From contig NZ_CP071518.1 in assembly GCF_016613535.2 (NCBI RefSeq), positions 1,116,001 through 1,180,000 of the forward strand: a DNA stretch of 64,000 nt, written 5' to 3'. Position numbers and translations under genes: made by a program. This document shows, piece after piece, positions 21,501 to 29,318 of the stretch. Position 1 is the first letter of the stretch; the number at the start of each line of letters is the position of its first letter. The notes beneath the pieces are model-generated. The model made no database searches, had not been told where the DNA came from, and was given only the letters and a program-made list of their open reading frames with translations. Origin of the DNA: Lysobacter solisilvae. GTDB lineage: Bacteria; Pseudomonadota; Gammaproteobacteria; Xanthomonadales; Xanthomonadaceae.

Positions 21501-21601
21501 GAATGGGAAGTTCCGGATGGAACGGCGCCCTCCGGCTCGGCCGGGGACATCGGCGACGGGCGGGGCGGTTCTTCCGGAAACAGGGAAGTCTGCTTCGGCA
21601 T
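18563..21601 (-). CDS. plsB: Glycerol-3-phosphate 1-O-acyltransferase PlsB with N-terminal extension
   Basis: 1,012 residues, about 200 more than E. coli PlsB. Membrane enzyme that puts the first acyl chain on glycerol-3-phosphate. Acyltransferase motifs are present: H-x4-D block (PCHRSHMDYLLLSYLL), GAFFIRRSIRGS, FTEGGRSRTGRLLQPKGG and the later RPVLFQPVYIGYEKLMEG. The conserved body begins around RRPWWVRLLGGLMAPWVELK (residue about 175). Residues 1-170 are Pro/Ala/Glu-rich and include pentapeptide repeats (AAVEP-like, encoded at 21275-21364), probably disordered. ATG 21601 (MPKQTSLFPEEPP) looks genuine; a start nearer the body would remove the extension and cannot be excluded. Confidence 0.95.
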   Translation of the reverse strand: MPKQTSLFPEEPPRPSPMSPAEPEGAVPSGTSHSQQPQGGVILPETAAADDGVDSTETPMAARPAEGARARPLAPAPTAAGPAAVEPAAVERGAVDPAVVEQAALEPAAAEDPPPLATTAFEPAALEPAPLDPAPSIGPGGIDTRQASPAPAQPELPMPTPAFAADPRPAPSTARRPWWVRLLGGLMAPWVELKIEPGAPAQYTASLPGPVCYVLEDYGLSNALVLERACREAGLPSPLQPLPGDPLGRKRAYLALSRRNVSTLAPLNTLTGSPPPSAKTHSESLARLLEAHREHPELDVQLVPVSIFVGRAPDKDSGWFSVLFSENWTIVGRFRRLLAIALNGRDTTVRFAPPVSVRGIIEEGLPPERTVRKLSRVLRTHFHRIRAAVIGPDLSTRRLLIDTVLASDSVKEAIADQAARDKSSLADAYKKAHTFAYEIAADYSHPVVRSASFLLTTVWNRIYRGVLVHHLEKFKQDVPGFEVVYVPCHRSHMDYLLLSYLLYTKGIVPPHIVAGVNLNLPIVGTLLRKGGAFFIRRSIRGSMLYSAVLSEYVAHLVAGGYSIEYFTEGGRSRTGRLLQPKGGMISMTVRGFLRQPTRPVLFQPVYIGYEKLMEGNSYLDELTGKAKAKESVWQLLMGIPKVLSSNYGQVVVNFGEPIRLSDMLAQHAPTWDGLPVPEDEKPKWLSDTVDALADKINVNINRAADVNPINLLALSLLSTPKHAMGESDLVELITLSQTLLAQLPYSDRVTVTPHTPEQIIAHGEEINVLTRTRHPLGDVLGVDGDKAVLLTYFRNNVLHLYTAPAWIACCFQHNRRMSRARVLELGRSVYPFLQAELFLPWTTEEFGQRLGDTIDLFVREGLLEWISDEEGGILARNAGQSDEVFRLRTIGHSLQQAFERYYIAISVLAKNGPGTLSSGELESLCHLAAQRLSLLYAPAAPEFFDKSLFRGFIQKMRELRLVWVDANGKLTFDQRLSAWAKDAKVILGRELRHTIEKISPESTRSASPPTGG
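21275..21364. repeat. 15-bp coding minisatellite inside plsB
   Basis: Six consecutive 15-bp units (boundaries 21275, 21290, 21305, 21320, 21335, 21350) of the type TGCGGCCGGNTCGAC. The length is a multiple of three, so copy-number change would keep the frame and only lengthen or shorten the Ala/Val/Glu/Pro tract of the PlsB N-terminal extension. Confidence 0.75.
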
Positions 21602-21658
21602 CCCGGGATTATGCCGCGCCGGGCCGTTGCGCGGCCCGGGTGCCGGCCTAGCAGGCCA

Positions 21659-22534
21659 CTACGCCGGTGTCGCGGCCGCTTCGGCCCGGGCGCGGCGGAG
21701 CAGGTCGCTCAGGTACCAGCGGCCCTGATGCCGCTCCAGGAGCAGGTACGCATCCACCGGCTGGCCGGCCAGCGTGTACTGGATGCGCACGCGCGCCCGG
21801 TCGCCGGTCTGTTCGGCCAGCGTGATCCGGGCGTGGACCAGGACGGTATCGAAGTCGAGCCCGTAATCGCGCAACACTCCGCGCAGCTGGCCGAAGAACG
21901 GGCCCAGGCGCTGCAGGCTGCGCACCATGCCGGCGCGTCGCAGCCCGCCCTCGCCTGCAAGCCCCGTGGCGCGCGCGGCCAGGGCCAGGCGCGGTACCGC
22001 CTTGCGGGCGTGCGCGGCATCGCCCAGCGGCGCCCGCTGTCCCCACTGGCTCAGCGCGCGGATCAGCTGGGTGTAGTGGTCACGTTCGGCGCTGCTGTAC
22101 TCGCCTTCGCGATTGACGTACTGGGTCGCGAACAGGCCCAGCGTCGTGGCGGCGGTGCGCAGTTCCCCGTGGGCACCGGCGAACTGGGTGCGATAGGCGG
22201 CGAGCAGACGGCGTTCGGAGCCCGGGGCCGCCAGCGCGGTGATGAAGTCGCCCAGCTGGCGGTCCAGGGGCAGCTCGGTGAGCGGCCACACGGTCCGGCC
22301 CTCGTCCCAGGCGGTCGCAAGCTGGGCATGCAGCGGCGCCGGCACGGCATGGCGGGCATAGGCGGCCAGGTCGTTCCGCCGAAGGTCGTCCACCAACTGT
22401 TCCACCGCCGCCACCGGGGCGGTGGGGGCGCGCTCCCCGAACGGCGCGGAAGCACGGTCACAGCCCCCGGACAGGACGGCCAGGCACAGCACGGCGGCGC
22501 CGGCGATGGCGCGCGGGAGAGAGGGCTGGAACAT
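21659..22534 (-). CDS. Predicted lipoprotein of unknown function
   Basis: 291 residues. A hydrophobic leader ends in the lipobox LSGGC (Cys about 25), so it should be lipid-anchored in the envelope. The rest is helical: VEQLVDDLRRNDLAAYARHA, later a C-terminal region (VLVHARITLAEQTGDRARVRIQYTLAG) that resembles a small cystatin/NTF2-like beta sheet carrying ERHQGRWYLSDLL. No family was recognised. It is read in the same direction as plsB, 57 bp upstream of it, and could share its transcript. Confidence 0.75.
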   Translation of the reverse strand: MFQPSLPRAIAGAAVLCLAVLSGGCDRASAPFGERAPTAPVAAVEQLVDDLRRNDLAAYARHAVPAPLHAQLATAWDEGRTVWPLTELPLDRQLGDFITALAAPGSERRLLAAYRTQFAGAHGELRTAATTLGLFATQYVNREGEYSSAERDHYTQLIRALSQWGQRAPLGDAAHARKAVPRLALAARATGLAGEGGLRRAGMVRSLQRLGPFFGQLRGVLRDYGLDFDTVLVHARITLAEQTGDRARVRIQYTLAGQPVDAYLLLERHQGRWYLSDLLRRARAEAAATPA

Positions 22535-22625
22535 GTTTCGGGTGGTTCCCCAATCGCTGGGGCATCTTCGCGGGCGGCGGGGGACCGGACAAGCGCACGC
22601 CGTCCCGCTTCACACCAGCCGCCGG

Positions 22626-22654
22626 AAAAGAAAAGGGAGGCCAAGAGGCCTCCC
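22626..22654 (-). terminator. Rho-independent terminator (minus strand)
   Basis: On the minus strand: GGGAGGCC-TCTT-GGCCTCCC followed by TTTTCTTTT. The 8-bp perfect GC stem plus T tract is a textbook intrinsic terminator. No protein gene ends here, so it implies an upstream non-coding transcript. Confidence 0.85.
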
Positions 22655-22740
22655 GCAAGTCCGGCCGGAGCCGGAGGACTCGGTTGTCGCAAGGGTCCGG
22701 ACGCACCGGATGGGTGCAGCGTACGGCGGATCTGAACTTG
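22626..22740 (-). ncRNA. Candidate small RNA ending in a strong terminator
   Basis: The 425-bp spacer 22535-22959 has no convincing gene, yet a perfect minus-strand intrinsic terminator sits inside it (22626-22654), 92 bp before the lipoprotein ATG. Reading the minus strand upstream of it gives short hairpins with C-rich loops: GCACC-CAUCC-GGUGC (about 22717-22703) and GAGU-CCUCCG-GCUC (about 22682-22669). Above 22740 the DNA is unusually AT-rich, as a promoter region would be. Size (about 115 nt) and C-rich loops recall the xanthomonad sX13 RNA, but identity is inference and the 5' end is a guess. Confidence 0.45.
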
Positions 22741-22810
22741 ATGCAACACTTGATGTTGTCACCAATAAGTCATTGATTTCATGAGAATGCATTGACAGCC
22801 GACACCCGGT

Positions 22811-22839
22811 CTGCCGACCGGTCACCGCCGGCGTATAAC
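22811..22839 (+). promoter_or_regulatory. Candidate promoter of the peroxiredoxin gene
   Basis: -10-like TATAAC at 22834-22839 with a weak -35 (CTGCCG, 22811-22816) and a 17-bp spacer, about 120 bp upstream of the ATG at 22960. The -10 is one of few AT-rich hexamers here; the -35 matches poorly. Confidence 0.35.
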
Positions 22840-22959
22840 GAAGCGGCCGCTATCACCGGCGGTCACGGACCGGCGAACCGCGCGCCGCCAGGCGGCGCTC
22901 CCTGCGTGCGCGGCGCCCCCGAACTTCCCACCCCGGGCGCCCCACGCCGGAGATCCCCC

Positions 22960-23622
22960 ATGGCACTGCGCATCGGCGACACCGCCCCCGACTTCACGGC
23001 CGACACCACCCAGGGCCGCCTCGCCTTCCACGATTGGCTCGGAGACTCGTGGGGCGTCCTGTTCTCCCATCCAAAGGACTTCACCCCGGTGTGCACCACC
23101 GAACTGGGTTGCATGGCCCGCCTGAAACCGGAGTTCGACAAGCGCAACGTCAAGGTGATCGGATTGAGCGTGGATTCGGTGGATGACCACGCGCGCTGGG
23201 CGCAGGACATCCGCGACACCCAGGGTCAGGCACCCAACTACCCGGTCATCGGCGACTGCGACCTGTCCGTGGCCAAGCTTTACGACATGCTGCCGGCCGA
23301 GACCACGGGCACGGCGACGGGCCGCACGCCTGCCGACAACCAGACCGTGCGCACCGTGTTCGTCATCGGGCCGGACAAGAAGGTCAAGCTCGAACTCGTC
23401 TATCCGATGACCACCGGGCGCAATTTCGACGAGGTGCTGCGCGTGATCGATTCGATGCAGCTGACCGCCAAGTACAAGGTGGCCACGCCGGCGAACTGGC
23501 GGCCGGGTGAGGACGTGATCATTGCCGCGTCGGTGTCGGATGCCGATGCGCGCACGATGTTCCCGCAGGGCTGGCAGGCGCCGCGCGCCTACCTGCGCAT
23601 CGTGCCGCAGCCGCGCGGCTGA
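22960..23622 (+). CDS. 1-Cys peroxiredoxin (Prx6 type)
   Basis: 220 residues from ATG 22960, with GGAGA upstream at proper spacing. The peroxidatic Cys is residue about 45 in HPKDFTPVCTTELG, the Prx signature PxxxTxxC. The length and the long C-terminal part (YPMTTGRNFDEVLRVIDSMQ, PANWRPGEDVIIAASVSDADA) place it in the Prx6/1-Cys group, not AhpC. It reduces peroxides in the cytoplasm. It is monocistronic: the convergent rep gene ends 42 bp downstream. Confidence 0.93.
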   Translation: MALRIGDTAPDFTADTTQGRLAFHDWLGDSWGVLFSHPKDFTPVCTTELGCMARLKPEFDKRNVKVIGLSVDSVDDHARWAQDIRDTQGQAPNYPVIGDCDLSVAKLYDMLPAETTGTATGRTPADNQTVRTVFVIGPDKKVKLELVYPMTTGRNFDEVLRVIDSMQLTAKYKVATPANWRPGEDVIIAASVSDADARTMFPQGWQAPRAYLRIVPQPRG

Positions 23623-23664
23623 CCGGTTCGATCAGGCCGGGCGCGACGGCCCGACGCCGCGCGC

Positions 23665-25644
23665 TCAGCCTTCCAGCAGGGCCTTGATCGCCGCGAAGCC
23701 CGCACTGGCGCGTTCCTGCTTGCGCACCGCGTCGGCCGCCGGATCGGCGCCGTCGCGCTGCAGTTCAGCGGGCGGCAATTCGTCCAGGAAACGACTGGGC
23801 TTGAGTCGCATCTTGTCGCCCCAGCGCGAGGCCTCGCGCGAATGGGAGAGCCACAGTTGTTCCTTGGCGCGGGTGATCCCCACGTAGAGCAGGCGGCGCT
23901 CCTCGTCGAGGCTGCCTTCCTCCAGCGCCATCTCATGCGGAAGCGTGCCGTCCTCGCAGCCGATGATGAAGACGTAGCGGAACTCCAGGCCCTTGGCGCC
24001 GTGCATCGACATCAGCCGCACCTGGTTGCCCGCCTCGCCCTTGTCGGCGTGCGACAGCAACGCCAGCTGCGCCGCAAGCTCGCCGGGGCCCGAACCTTTG
24101 CCGCCCTCGAACCAGCCCGCCAGTTCCTCGAGGTTTTCCCGCCGGCGCTGGAAGCTGGCCTCGTCCTTGCACTGGGCGCGGATGGACGCGAGCATGCCGG
24201 ACTTCTCGCCCAGCACGCGGACCAGTTCGGCCGGGCTCAGGCGCTGCGCATCGGCGCGCAGGGCGCGCACGACGCCGACGAAACCATCCAGCGCATTGGC
24301 CGCGCGCGGCGCCAGTTGCTTGAGCGCGCCCACCGATTCGGCCGCGCGCGACATCGGCATGTGCGCGCCGTGGGCCAGTTCGGCCAGGCGGGCCAGCGTC
24401 GTGGCGCCGACCTCGCGCTTGGGCGCCTGCACCGCGCGCAGGAACGCCGCGTCGTCGTCGGGATTGGCGATCAGGCGCAGCCACGCCAGCGTGTCCTTCA
24501 CTTCCTGGCGTTCCAGGAACGCCGTGCCGCCACTGAGGTGGTAGGGAATGCGCAGCAGCTGCATCGCCTTTTCCAGCGGCCGCGACTGGTGGTTGCCGCG
24601 GAACAGGATGCAGAAGTCGCTCCAGGGCGCAGCGTGCTTCTGCGCGATGAAGTGGATCTCCGAGGCCACCTTCTCGGCTTCATGGGCATTGTCGCGGCAC
24701 TCCCACACGCGGATGCGCTCGCCGTCGGGCTGGTCGCTCCAGAGCGTCTTGGGATGCTCGTGGAAGTTGTGCGCGATCAGCGCGTTGGCCGCGCGCAGCA
24801 CGCGGTTGCTGCACCGGTAGTTCTGTTCGAGCTTGACGATTTCCAACGCCGGGTAGTCCCTGCCCAGCTGCAGCAGGTTTTCCGGGTTGGCGCCGCGCCA
24901 GGCGTAGATCGACTGGTCGTCGTCGCCCACGCAGGTGAACAGGCCCTTCTCGCCTGCAAGCGCCTTGAGCAGGCGGTACTGCGCGTCGTTGGTGTCCTGG
25001 CATTCGTCCACGAGCAGATAGCCGATGCGCTCGCGCCAGCCCAGGCGCAACTCCTCGTCGGCTTCCAGCAGCTGCACCGGCAGGCGGATGAGGTCGTCGA
25101 AGTCCACCGCGTTGAACGTCGACAGCCGTGCCTGGTACCGCTCGTAGAGCAGCGCCGCCTCCATCTCGCGCGGGCTGCCCGCGGCGGCCAGGGCCTCGGC
25201 GGGTGACAGGCCGGCGTTCTTAGCGCGCGAGATCAGGTTGCGCGCGTTGTCGAGCACGTCGGGCTTGCTGCCGGGCGGCAGCAGGTCCTTGATCTGGGCG
25301 GCGCTGTCGTCGCTGTCGAAGACGGAAAAGCCGCGTCGCAGCCCCGCCCTGGCGTGCTCGATCTGCAGGAAGCGCAGGCCCAGCGCATGGAACGTGCAGA
25401 TCGTCAGGCCTTCGGCCGCGTCGCCGCGGATGCGCTTGGCCACGCGCTCCTTCATCTCGCGCGCGGATTTGTTGGTGAAGGTGATCGCGGCGATCCGACG
25501 GGCCGGAAAGCGGCCGGAGGAAATCAGGTGGGCGATCTTCTCGACGATGACACGGGTCTTGCCGCTGCCGGCGCCGGCGAGCACGAGCAGGGGACCTTCG
25601 CAGTGCATCACCGCGGCGCGCTGGGGGGGATTGAGACCGTGCAT
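23665..25644 (-). CDS. rep: ATP-dependent DNA helicase Rep
   Basis: 659 residues, the size of Rep. Superfamily 1A helicase motifs run in order: LNPPQRAAVMHCEGPLLVLA (Q motif), AGAGSGKTRVI (Walker A), LLVDECQDTNDAQYRLL (Walker B), VGDDDQSIYAWRGA, LEQNYRCS and VRLMSMHGAKGLEFRYVFI. It unwinds 3'-5' and helps forks pass protein roadblocks. The shorter C-terminus and NPPQ start favour Rep over UvrD. It is convergent with the peroxiredoxin gene and divergent from tdk. Confidence 0.92.
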   Translation of the reverse strand: MHGLNPPQRAAVMHCEGPLLVLAGAGSGKTRVIVEKIAHLISSGRFPARRIAAITFTNKSAREMKERVAKRIRGDAAEGLTICTFHALGLRFLQIEHARAGLRRGFSVFDSDDSAAQIKDLLPPGSKPDVLDNARNLISRAKNAGLSPAEALAAAGSPREMEAALLYERYQARLSTFNAVDFDDLIRLPVQLLEADEELRLGWRERIGYLLVDECQDTNDAQYRLLKALAGEKGLFTCVGDDDQSIYAWRGANPENLLQLGRDYPALEIVKLEQNYRCSNRVLRAANALIAHNFHEHPKTLWSDQPDGERIRVWECRDNAHEAEKVASEIHFIAQKHAAPWSDFCILFRGNHQSRPLEKAMQLLRIPYHLSGGTAFLERQEVKDTLAWLRLIANPDDDAAFLRAVQAPKREVGATTLARLAELAHGAHMPMSRAAESVGALKQLAPRAANALDGFVGVVRALRADAQRLSPAELVRVLGEKSGMLASIRAQCKDEASFQRRRENLEELAGWFEGGKGSGPGELAAQLALLSHADKGEAGNQVRLMSMHGAKGLEFRYVFIIGCEDGTLPHEMALEEGSLDEERRLLYVGITRAKEQLWLSHSREASRWGDKMRLKPSRFLDELPPAELQRDGADPAADAVRKQERASAGFAAIKALLEG

Positions 25645-25811
25645 GAACGAGTCCGGAGGGGCGGCCAGTTTACCCGGTCGCCGGGCGCCGCCGACGGCGC
25701 CGCGTCGCGCTTTCGCGCGGCCCCCGCAGGCGCGGGTCCGGCCACTGTCAAGCCCTCCGCGCGGGCCGCCGCGGCTGCAGTGCGGGCGCTCCGCGCGGGT
25801 AAACTGCGCGC

Positions 25812-26441
25812 ATGGCCAAGCTGTACTTCTACTACTCGGCGATGAACGCCGGAAAGACCACCACCCTGCTGCAATCGGCGCACAACTACCGCGAACGCGG
25901 CATGCGCGTGCTGATCCTCACCCCGCGCCTGGACCACCGCGCCGGGAGCGGCACGGTGGCCTCGCGGATCGGCCTCACGGCCGCCGGCACCGCCTTCGAT
26001 GCCGGTGACGACCTGCAGCGCATCGTCCAGGCCGACATCGACGCACACGGGCGCCTGCACTGCGTCCTGGTCGACGAGGCGCAGTTCCTGAGCCGCGCGC
26101 AGGTGTGGCAGCTGAGCGAAGTGGTCGATGCGCAGCGGGTGCCGGTGCTGTGCTATGGCCTGCGCACCGATTTCCGCGGCGAACTGTTCGAAGGCAGCCA
26201 GTACCTGCTGGCCTGGGCCGACGAGATCAACGAGATCAAGACCATCTGCCACAGCGGCAGCAAGGCGACGATGACGGTCCGCGTCGATGAAGCCGGCCGC
26301 GCCGTGCAGCAGGGGCCGCAGGTGGAGATTGGCGGGAACGACCGCTACGTTTCGGTGTCGCGCGCGGAGTTCAAGAAAGTGATGCGTGGCGAGAGCACGG
26401 TCGAAGGCATTCCGGAACCCCAGCAGCCGCGGCTGCTGTAG
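25812..26441 (+). CDS. tdk: Thymidine kinase
   Basis: 209 residues. Phosphorylates thymidine to dTMP for salvage. P-loop [13 protein letters not shown] near the N-terminus, catalytic-base region VLVDEAQFL, lasso-like [14 protein letters not shown], and [11 protein letters not shown]. The structural zinc site normal in type II enzymes is incomplete: [10 protein letters not shown] keeps a single Cys and the later YVSVC position is Ser. It is divergent from rep; the convergent kinase gene ends 30 bp away. Confidence 0.95.
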   Translation: MAKLYFYYSAMNAGKTTTLLQSAHNYRERGMRVLILTPRLDHRAGSGTVASRIGLTAAGTAFDAGDDLQRIVQADIDAHGRLHCVLVDEAQFLSRAQVWQLSEVVDAQRVPVLCYGLRTDFRGELFEGSQYLLAWADEINEIKTICHSGSKATMTVRVDEAGRAVQQGPQVEIGGNDRYVSVSRAEFKKVMRGESTVEGIPEPQQPRLL

Positions 26442-26471
26442 GTCCTGCAGTCCGTCGCTCCACCGCGCGCC

Positions 26472-29306
26472 TCAAGGCATCGCCTCCGGCGGAGCGCCGG
26501 CGCAGGCCGTGTGGATCGCCGACACCTCGCGCATGACCGCGCCGCCTTCCGGCAGCGCCGCCTGCATCTGTGCCAGCGCGTCGTCCAGCATCGCCCGGGC
26601 CTCCTCGGGCTCGCTGCCGCAGCGCAGCTGCGCCGAGTAGGCGCGCGCCAGCCAGATCACCTTGCGCAGTTCGCCGTCGGTCGACCGCCGGGCGCCGATG
26701 TCGGCGAGCAACTGCAGGGAATTGGTATGGCCTTCCGACGCCAGCAGCCTGGCCTGCGAGACCTGCGCACGCAGGGTGTGCGAATGCGCGGCGCCGTAAC
26801 CGTTGGCCGTCAACCTGACCGCGCTACGCAACGCGGTGCGGGCCGCATCGTGCTCGCCGAGCGCCGCCTGCACCTCGCCCAGCAGGCGGTCGGTGTCGCC
26901 CACGATCTCGTGGTCGGCGCCGTAACGCTCCACGCGCAAGCGGCGCGCCTCGACCAGCAGCGACCTGGCGCGCAGGTCCTCGCCGGACTCGTGCAGCACC
27001 ATCGCCAGGTTGAACATGCCCGCCGCGAGCAGCGCGGTGTCATCGTCCTTGCGCCAGATGGCCACGGCCTGTTCCAGCGCCACCAGCGCCGCCTTGAGGT
27101 CGCCGCGCTCCCAGGCGGTGACGCCCAGGCTGTTGTAGTTGCGCGCCACTTCCCGATGTTCCTGCCCGAGTCGCGCCACCAGCCACGACTGGGTCTGCGC
27201 GAATTCCTCCTGCGCCTGCGCGAAACGCCCCTGGTCGACGTAAAGCGCGGCCAGCTGCCGGCGCGCATCGATGCTGGCGCGATGGTCCTTGCCGTGCAGC
27301 TGCAGCGCGAGCGACAGGGCCGCGCGGCAGTCGCGTTCGGCACTGCCCTCGTCGCCCTGCGAACGGTGTAGCGCGCAGCGCGCGCGCTGGATGTCGATGG
27401 CCAGGCGATGGCGTCCGCCCACCTCGCGTTCCAGGTGGGCCATGGCGCTGTTGAGGCCCTGCAGCGCCTCGCGCGTCTTTCCCTCGTCGCCACGCAGCGT
27501 GGCCATGTCGACGAGGTTCTCGACGATGCCGACGTCGTCGGCCGGCGACTGCCTGCGGATCGCCAGGGAACGCTCGTACATCTGCGCGGCGCCCTGGCGT
27601 TCGCCCACCGCGCGCCGGCAGCGGCCCAGCTGCGAATAGAACTCGCTGACCTGCGGCGGCAGCTGGGCCTGTTCCTTGCCGGCCAGCGACAGCACCGGGT
27701 CCATCAGGTCGATGCAGTTGCGCGCCTGGCCGCCCAGGCTCATCAGGCGTCCCCGCAGCGTCAGTGACTCCAGCAGCAGGCTGGAGGGGATCTCGTCGCC
27801 AGCATCCACGATCACCGCCTGCCGCTGCAGCAGGTTCTCCGCTTCCGGATAGTCGCCCAGGCCCAGGCGCAGGCGGGCGAGCAGGCCGAGCAGTTCGGCG
27901 CGCGTGCGCGGCTGCGCAGTGGGCTGGTTGATGTCGCGATCCTCTGCGGTCCGCAACAGCGCGCGCAGGTCCATCGGCTCGCCGGGTGCGGCGCCACCGG
28001 CGTTCTCGAACAGCCCGACCATGAACTCCTGCATGGCCTGTGCGCGCGCGGCTTCGGCCAACGCCTCCTTCGCCTGCCAGGTGACCAGGCTCAGGGCGAT
28101 GGCGAGCACGGCGGTCACCACCGCGGCGGTGCCCAGCGCCCAGTGGTGGCGGGTGACGTACTTGCGCACGCGGTAGCCGACGCTTTGCGGGCGCGCCAGC
28201 ACCGGGCGGCCATCCTCGTAACGGCGCAGGTCGAGGGAGAGCGCCTCCACCGAGGGGTAGCGCTGCTCGGGCTTCTTCGACAAAGCCTTGAGCACGATGT
28301 TGTCGAGGTCACCCGCCAGCATGCGGGCGCGCCGACGCAGGTCGGCGGCGTTGTCCTGGTGGGTGGTGTCGTTCTCGATGCGCCGGATCACCGTCTGCGA
28401 CGGGCGCACCGCGTCGTGCACCAGGATCGCCTCCTCCCACGCCGCGTCGCTGTCCCGCGCAAGCCGGTAGGGCTTGCGGTCGGTGAGCAGTTCGTACAGC
28501 ACCACGCCCAGCGAGTACACGTCGGTCATCGTCGTGACCGGCTCGCCGCGGATCTGCTCGGGCGCGGCGTAGTGCAGGGTGAAGGCGCGCATGCCGGTGC
28601 GCGTCTGCTCCACCACCGGGACCTCGGTGTCCAGCAGCTTGGCGATGCCGAAATCCAGCAGGCGCACGTCGCCGGCCGGCGTGACCAGGATGTTGGAGGG
28701 CTTGAGATCGCGGTGGACGATCAGGTTCGCGTGCGCATGGCTGACCGCGTCGCACACCTGCGCGAACATGTGCAGCCGCTGCGCGAGAGGAGTGTCCATC
28801 GTGCGGCAGTAGTCGGTGATCGCCTCGCCATCGACGTATTCCAGCGCCAGGTAGGGCAGGCCGTCGGGCGAAACGCCGGCGTCGAGCAGGCGCGCGATAT
28901 GGGGATGCGCCAGCCGCGCGAGGATCTGCCGTTCGCGCGTGAAGCGCAGGCGCAGGTTGGTGTCGGTTAGTCCCGGCCGCAGCAGCTTGAGCGCAACCCG
29001 CCGCTGATACAGCCCGTCCGACCGCGCCGCCAGCCAGACCTGGCCCATGCCGCCCTCGCCGAGCATGCGTTCCAGCCGGTAGGGCCCGATCTCGCTGCCG
29101 GGCTGGGCGCCGCCCAGCGAGGAGACCAGGGGTTCGGCGAGGAAGTCCGTGCGCTCTTCTTCCAGCGCGATCAGCGCTTCCAGATCGGTGGCGAGGGCTG
29201 GGTCTTCCTCGTGCAGCTGCTGCAGGCGTTGGGTGCGTGCGTCAGGCGACAGGTCGAACAGGGCGTCGAGCAGCGGAGACAGCCGTTGCCATCGCTGCGC
29301 GTCCAT
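26472..29306 (-). CDS. Membrane Ser/Thr protein kinase with C-terminal TPR region
   Basis: 944 residues. Order: helical N-terminus (1-70), Hanks-type kinase (about 76-365), one transmembrane helix (about 390-409), then about 500 residues of TPR-like helical repeats outside the membrane. All kinase motifs are intact: GEGGMG glycine loop, Lys107 in VALKLL, HRDLKPSNIL with Asp200, DFG 218-220 and AAPEQ. It therefore should be active. It follows the ECF sigma gene by 12 bp in one operon. In ECF43-type systems (Vibrio parahaemolyticus PknT/EcfP) such a kinase phosphorylates and activates its neighbouring sigma factor; the same role is inferred here. Confidence 0.92.
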   Translation of the reverse strand: MDAQRWQRLSPLLDALFDLSPDARTQRLQQLHEEDPALATDLEALIALEEERTDFLAEPLVSSLGGAQPGSEIGPYRLERMLGEGGMGQVWLAARSDGLYQRRVALKLLRPGLTDTNLRLRFTRERQILARLAHPHIARLLDAGVSPDGLPYLALEYVDGEAITDYCRTMDTPLAQRLHMFAQVCDAVSHAHANLIVHRDLKPSNILVTPAGDVRLLDFGIAKLLDTEVPVVEQTRTGMRAFTLHYAAPEQIRGEPVTTMTDVYSLGVVLYELLTDRKPYRLARDSDAAWEEAILVHDAVRPSQTVIRRIENDTTHQDNAADLRRRARMLAGDLDNIVLKALSKKPEQRYPSVEALSLDLRRYEDGRPVLARPQSVGYRVRKYVTRHHWALGTAAVVTAVLAIALSLVTWQAKEALAEAARAQAMQEFMVGLFENAGGAAPGEPMDLRALLRTAEDRDINQPTAQPRTRAELLGLLARLRLGLGDYPEAENLLQRQAVIVDAGDEIPSSLLLESLTLRGRLMSLGGQARNCIDLMDPVLSLAGKEQAQLPPQVSEFYSQLGRCRRAVGERQGAAQMYERSLAIRRQSPADDVGIVENLVDMATLRGDEGKTREALQGLNSAMAHLEREVGGRHRLAIDIQRARCALHRSQGDEGSAERDCRAALSLALQLHGKDHRASIDARRQLAALYVDQGRFAQAQEEFAQTQSWLVARLGQEHREVARNYNSLGVTAWERGDLKAALVALEQAVAIWRKDDDTALLAAGMFNLAMVLHESGEDLRARSLLVEARRLRVERYGADHEIVGDTDRLLGEVQAALGEHDAARTALRSAVRLTANGYGAAHSHTLRAQVSQARLLASEGHTNSLQLLADIGARRSTDGELRKVIWLARAYSAQLRCGSEPEEARAMLDDALAQMQAALPEGGAVMREVSAIHTACAGAPPEAMP

Positions 29307-29318
29307 GGGCGGGTGCGC

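Noticed and set aside
18497..22735. 1,412-codon open frame on the plus strand opposite plsB and the lipoprotein gene
   Set aside because: It spans two well-supported minus-strand genes and an intergenic terminator, and shows only low-complexity His/Arg/Gln sequence.
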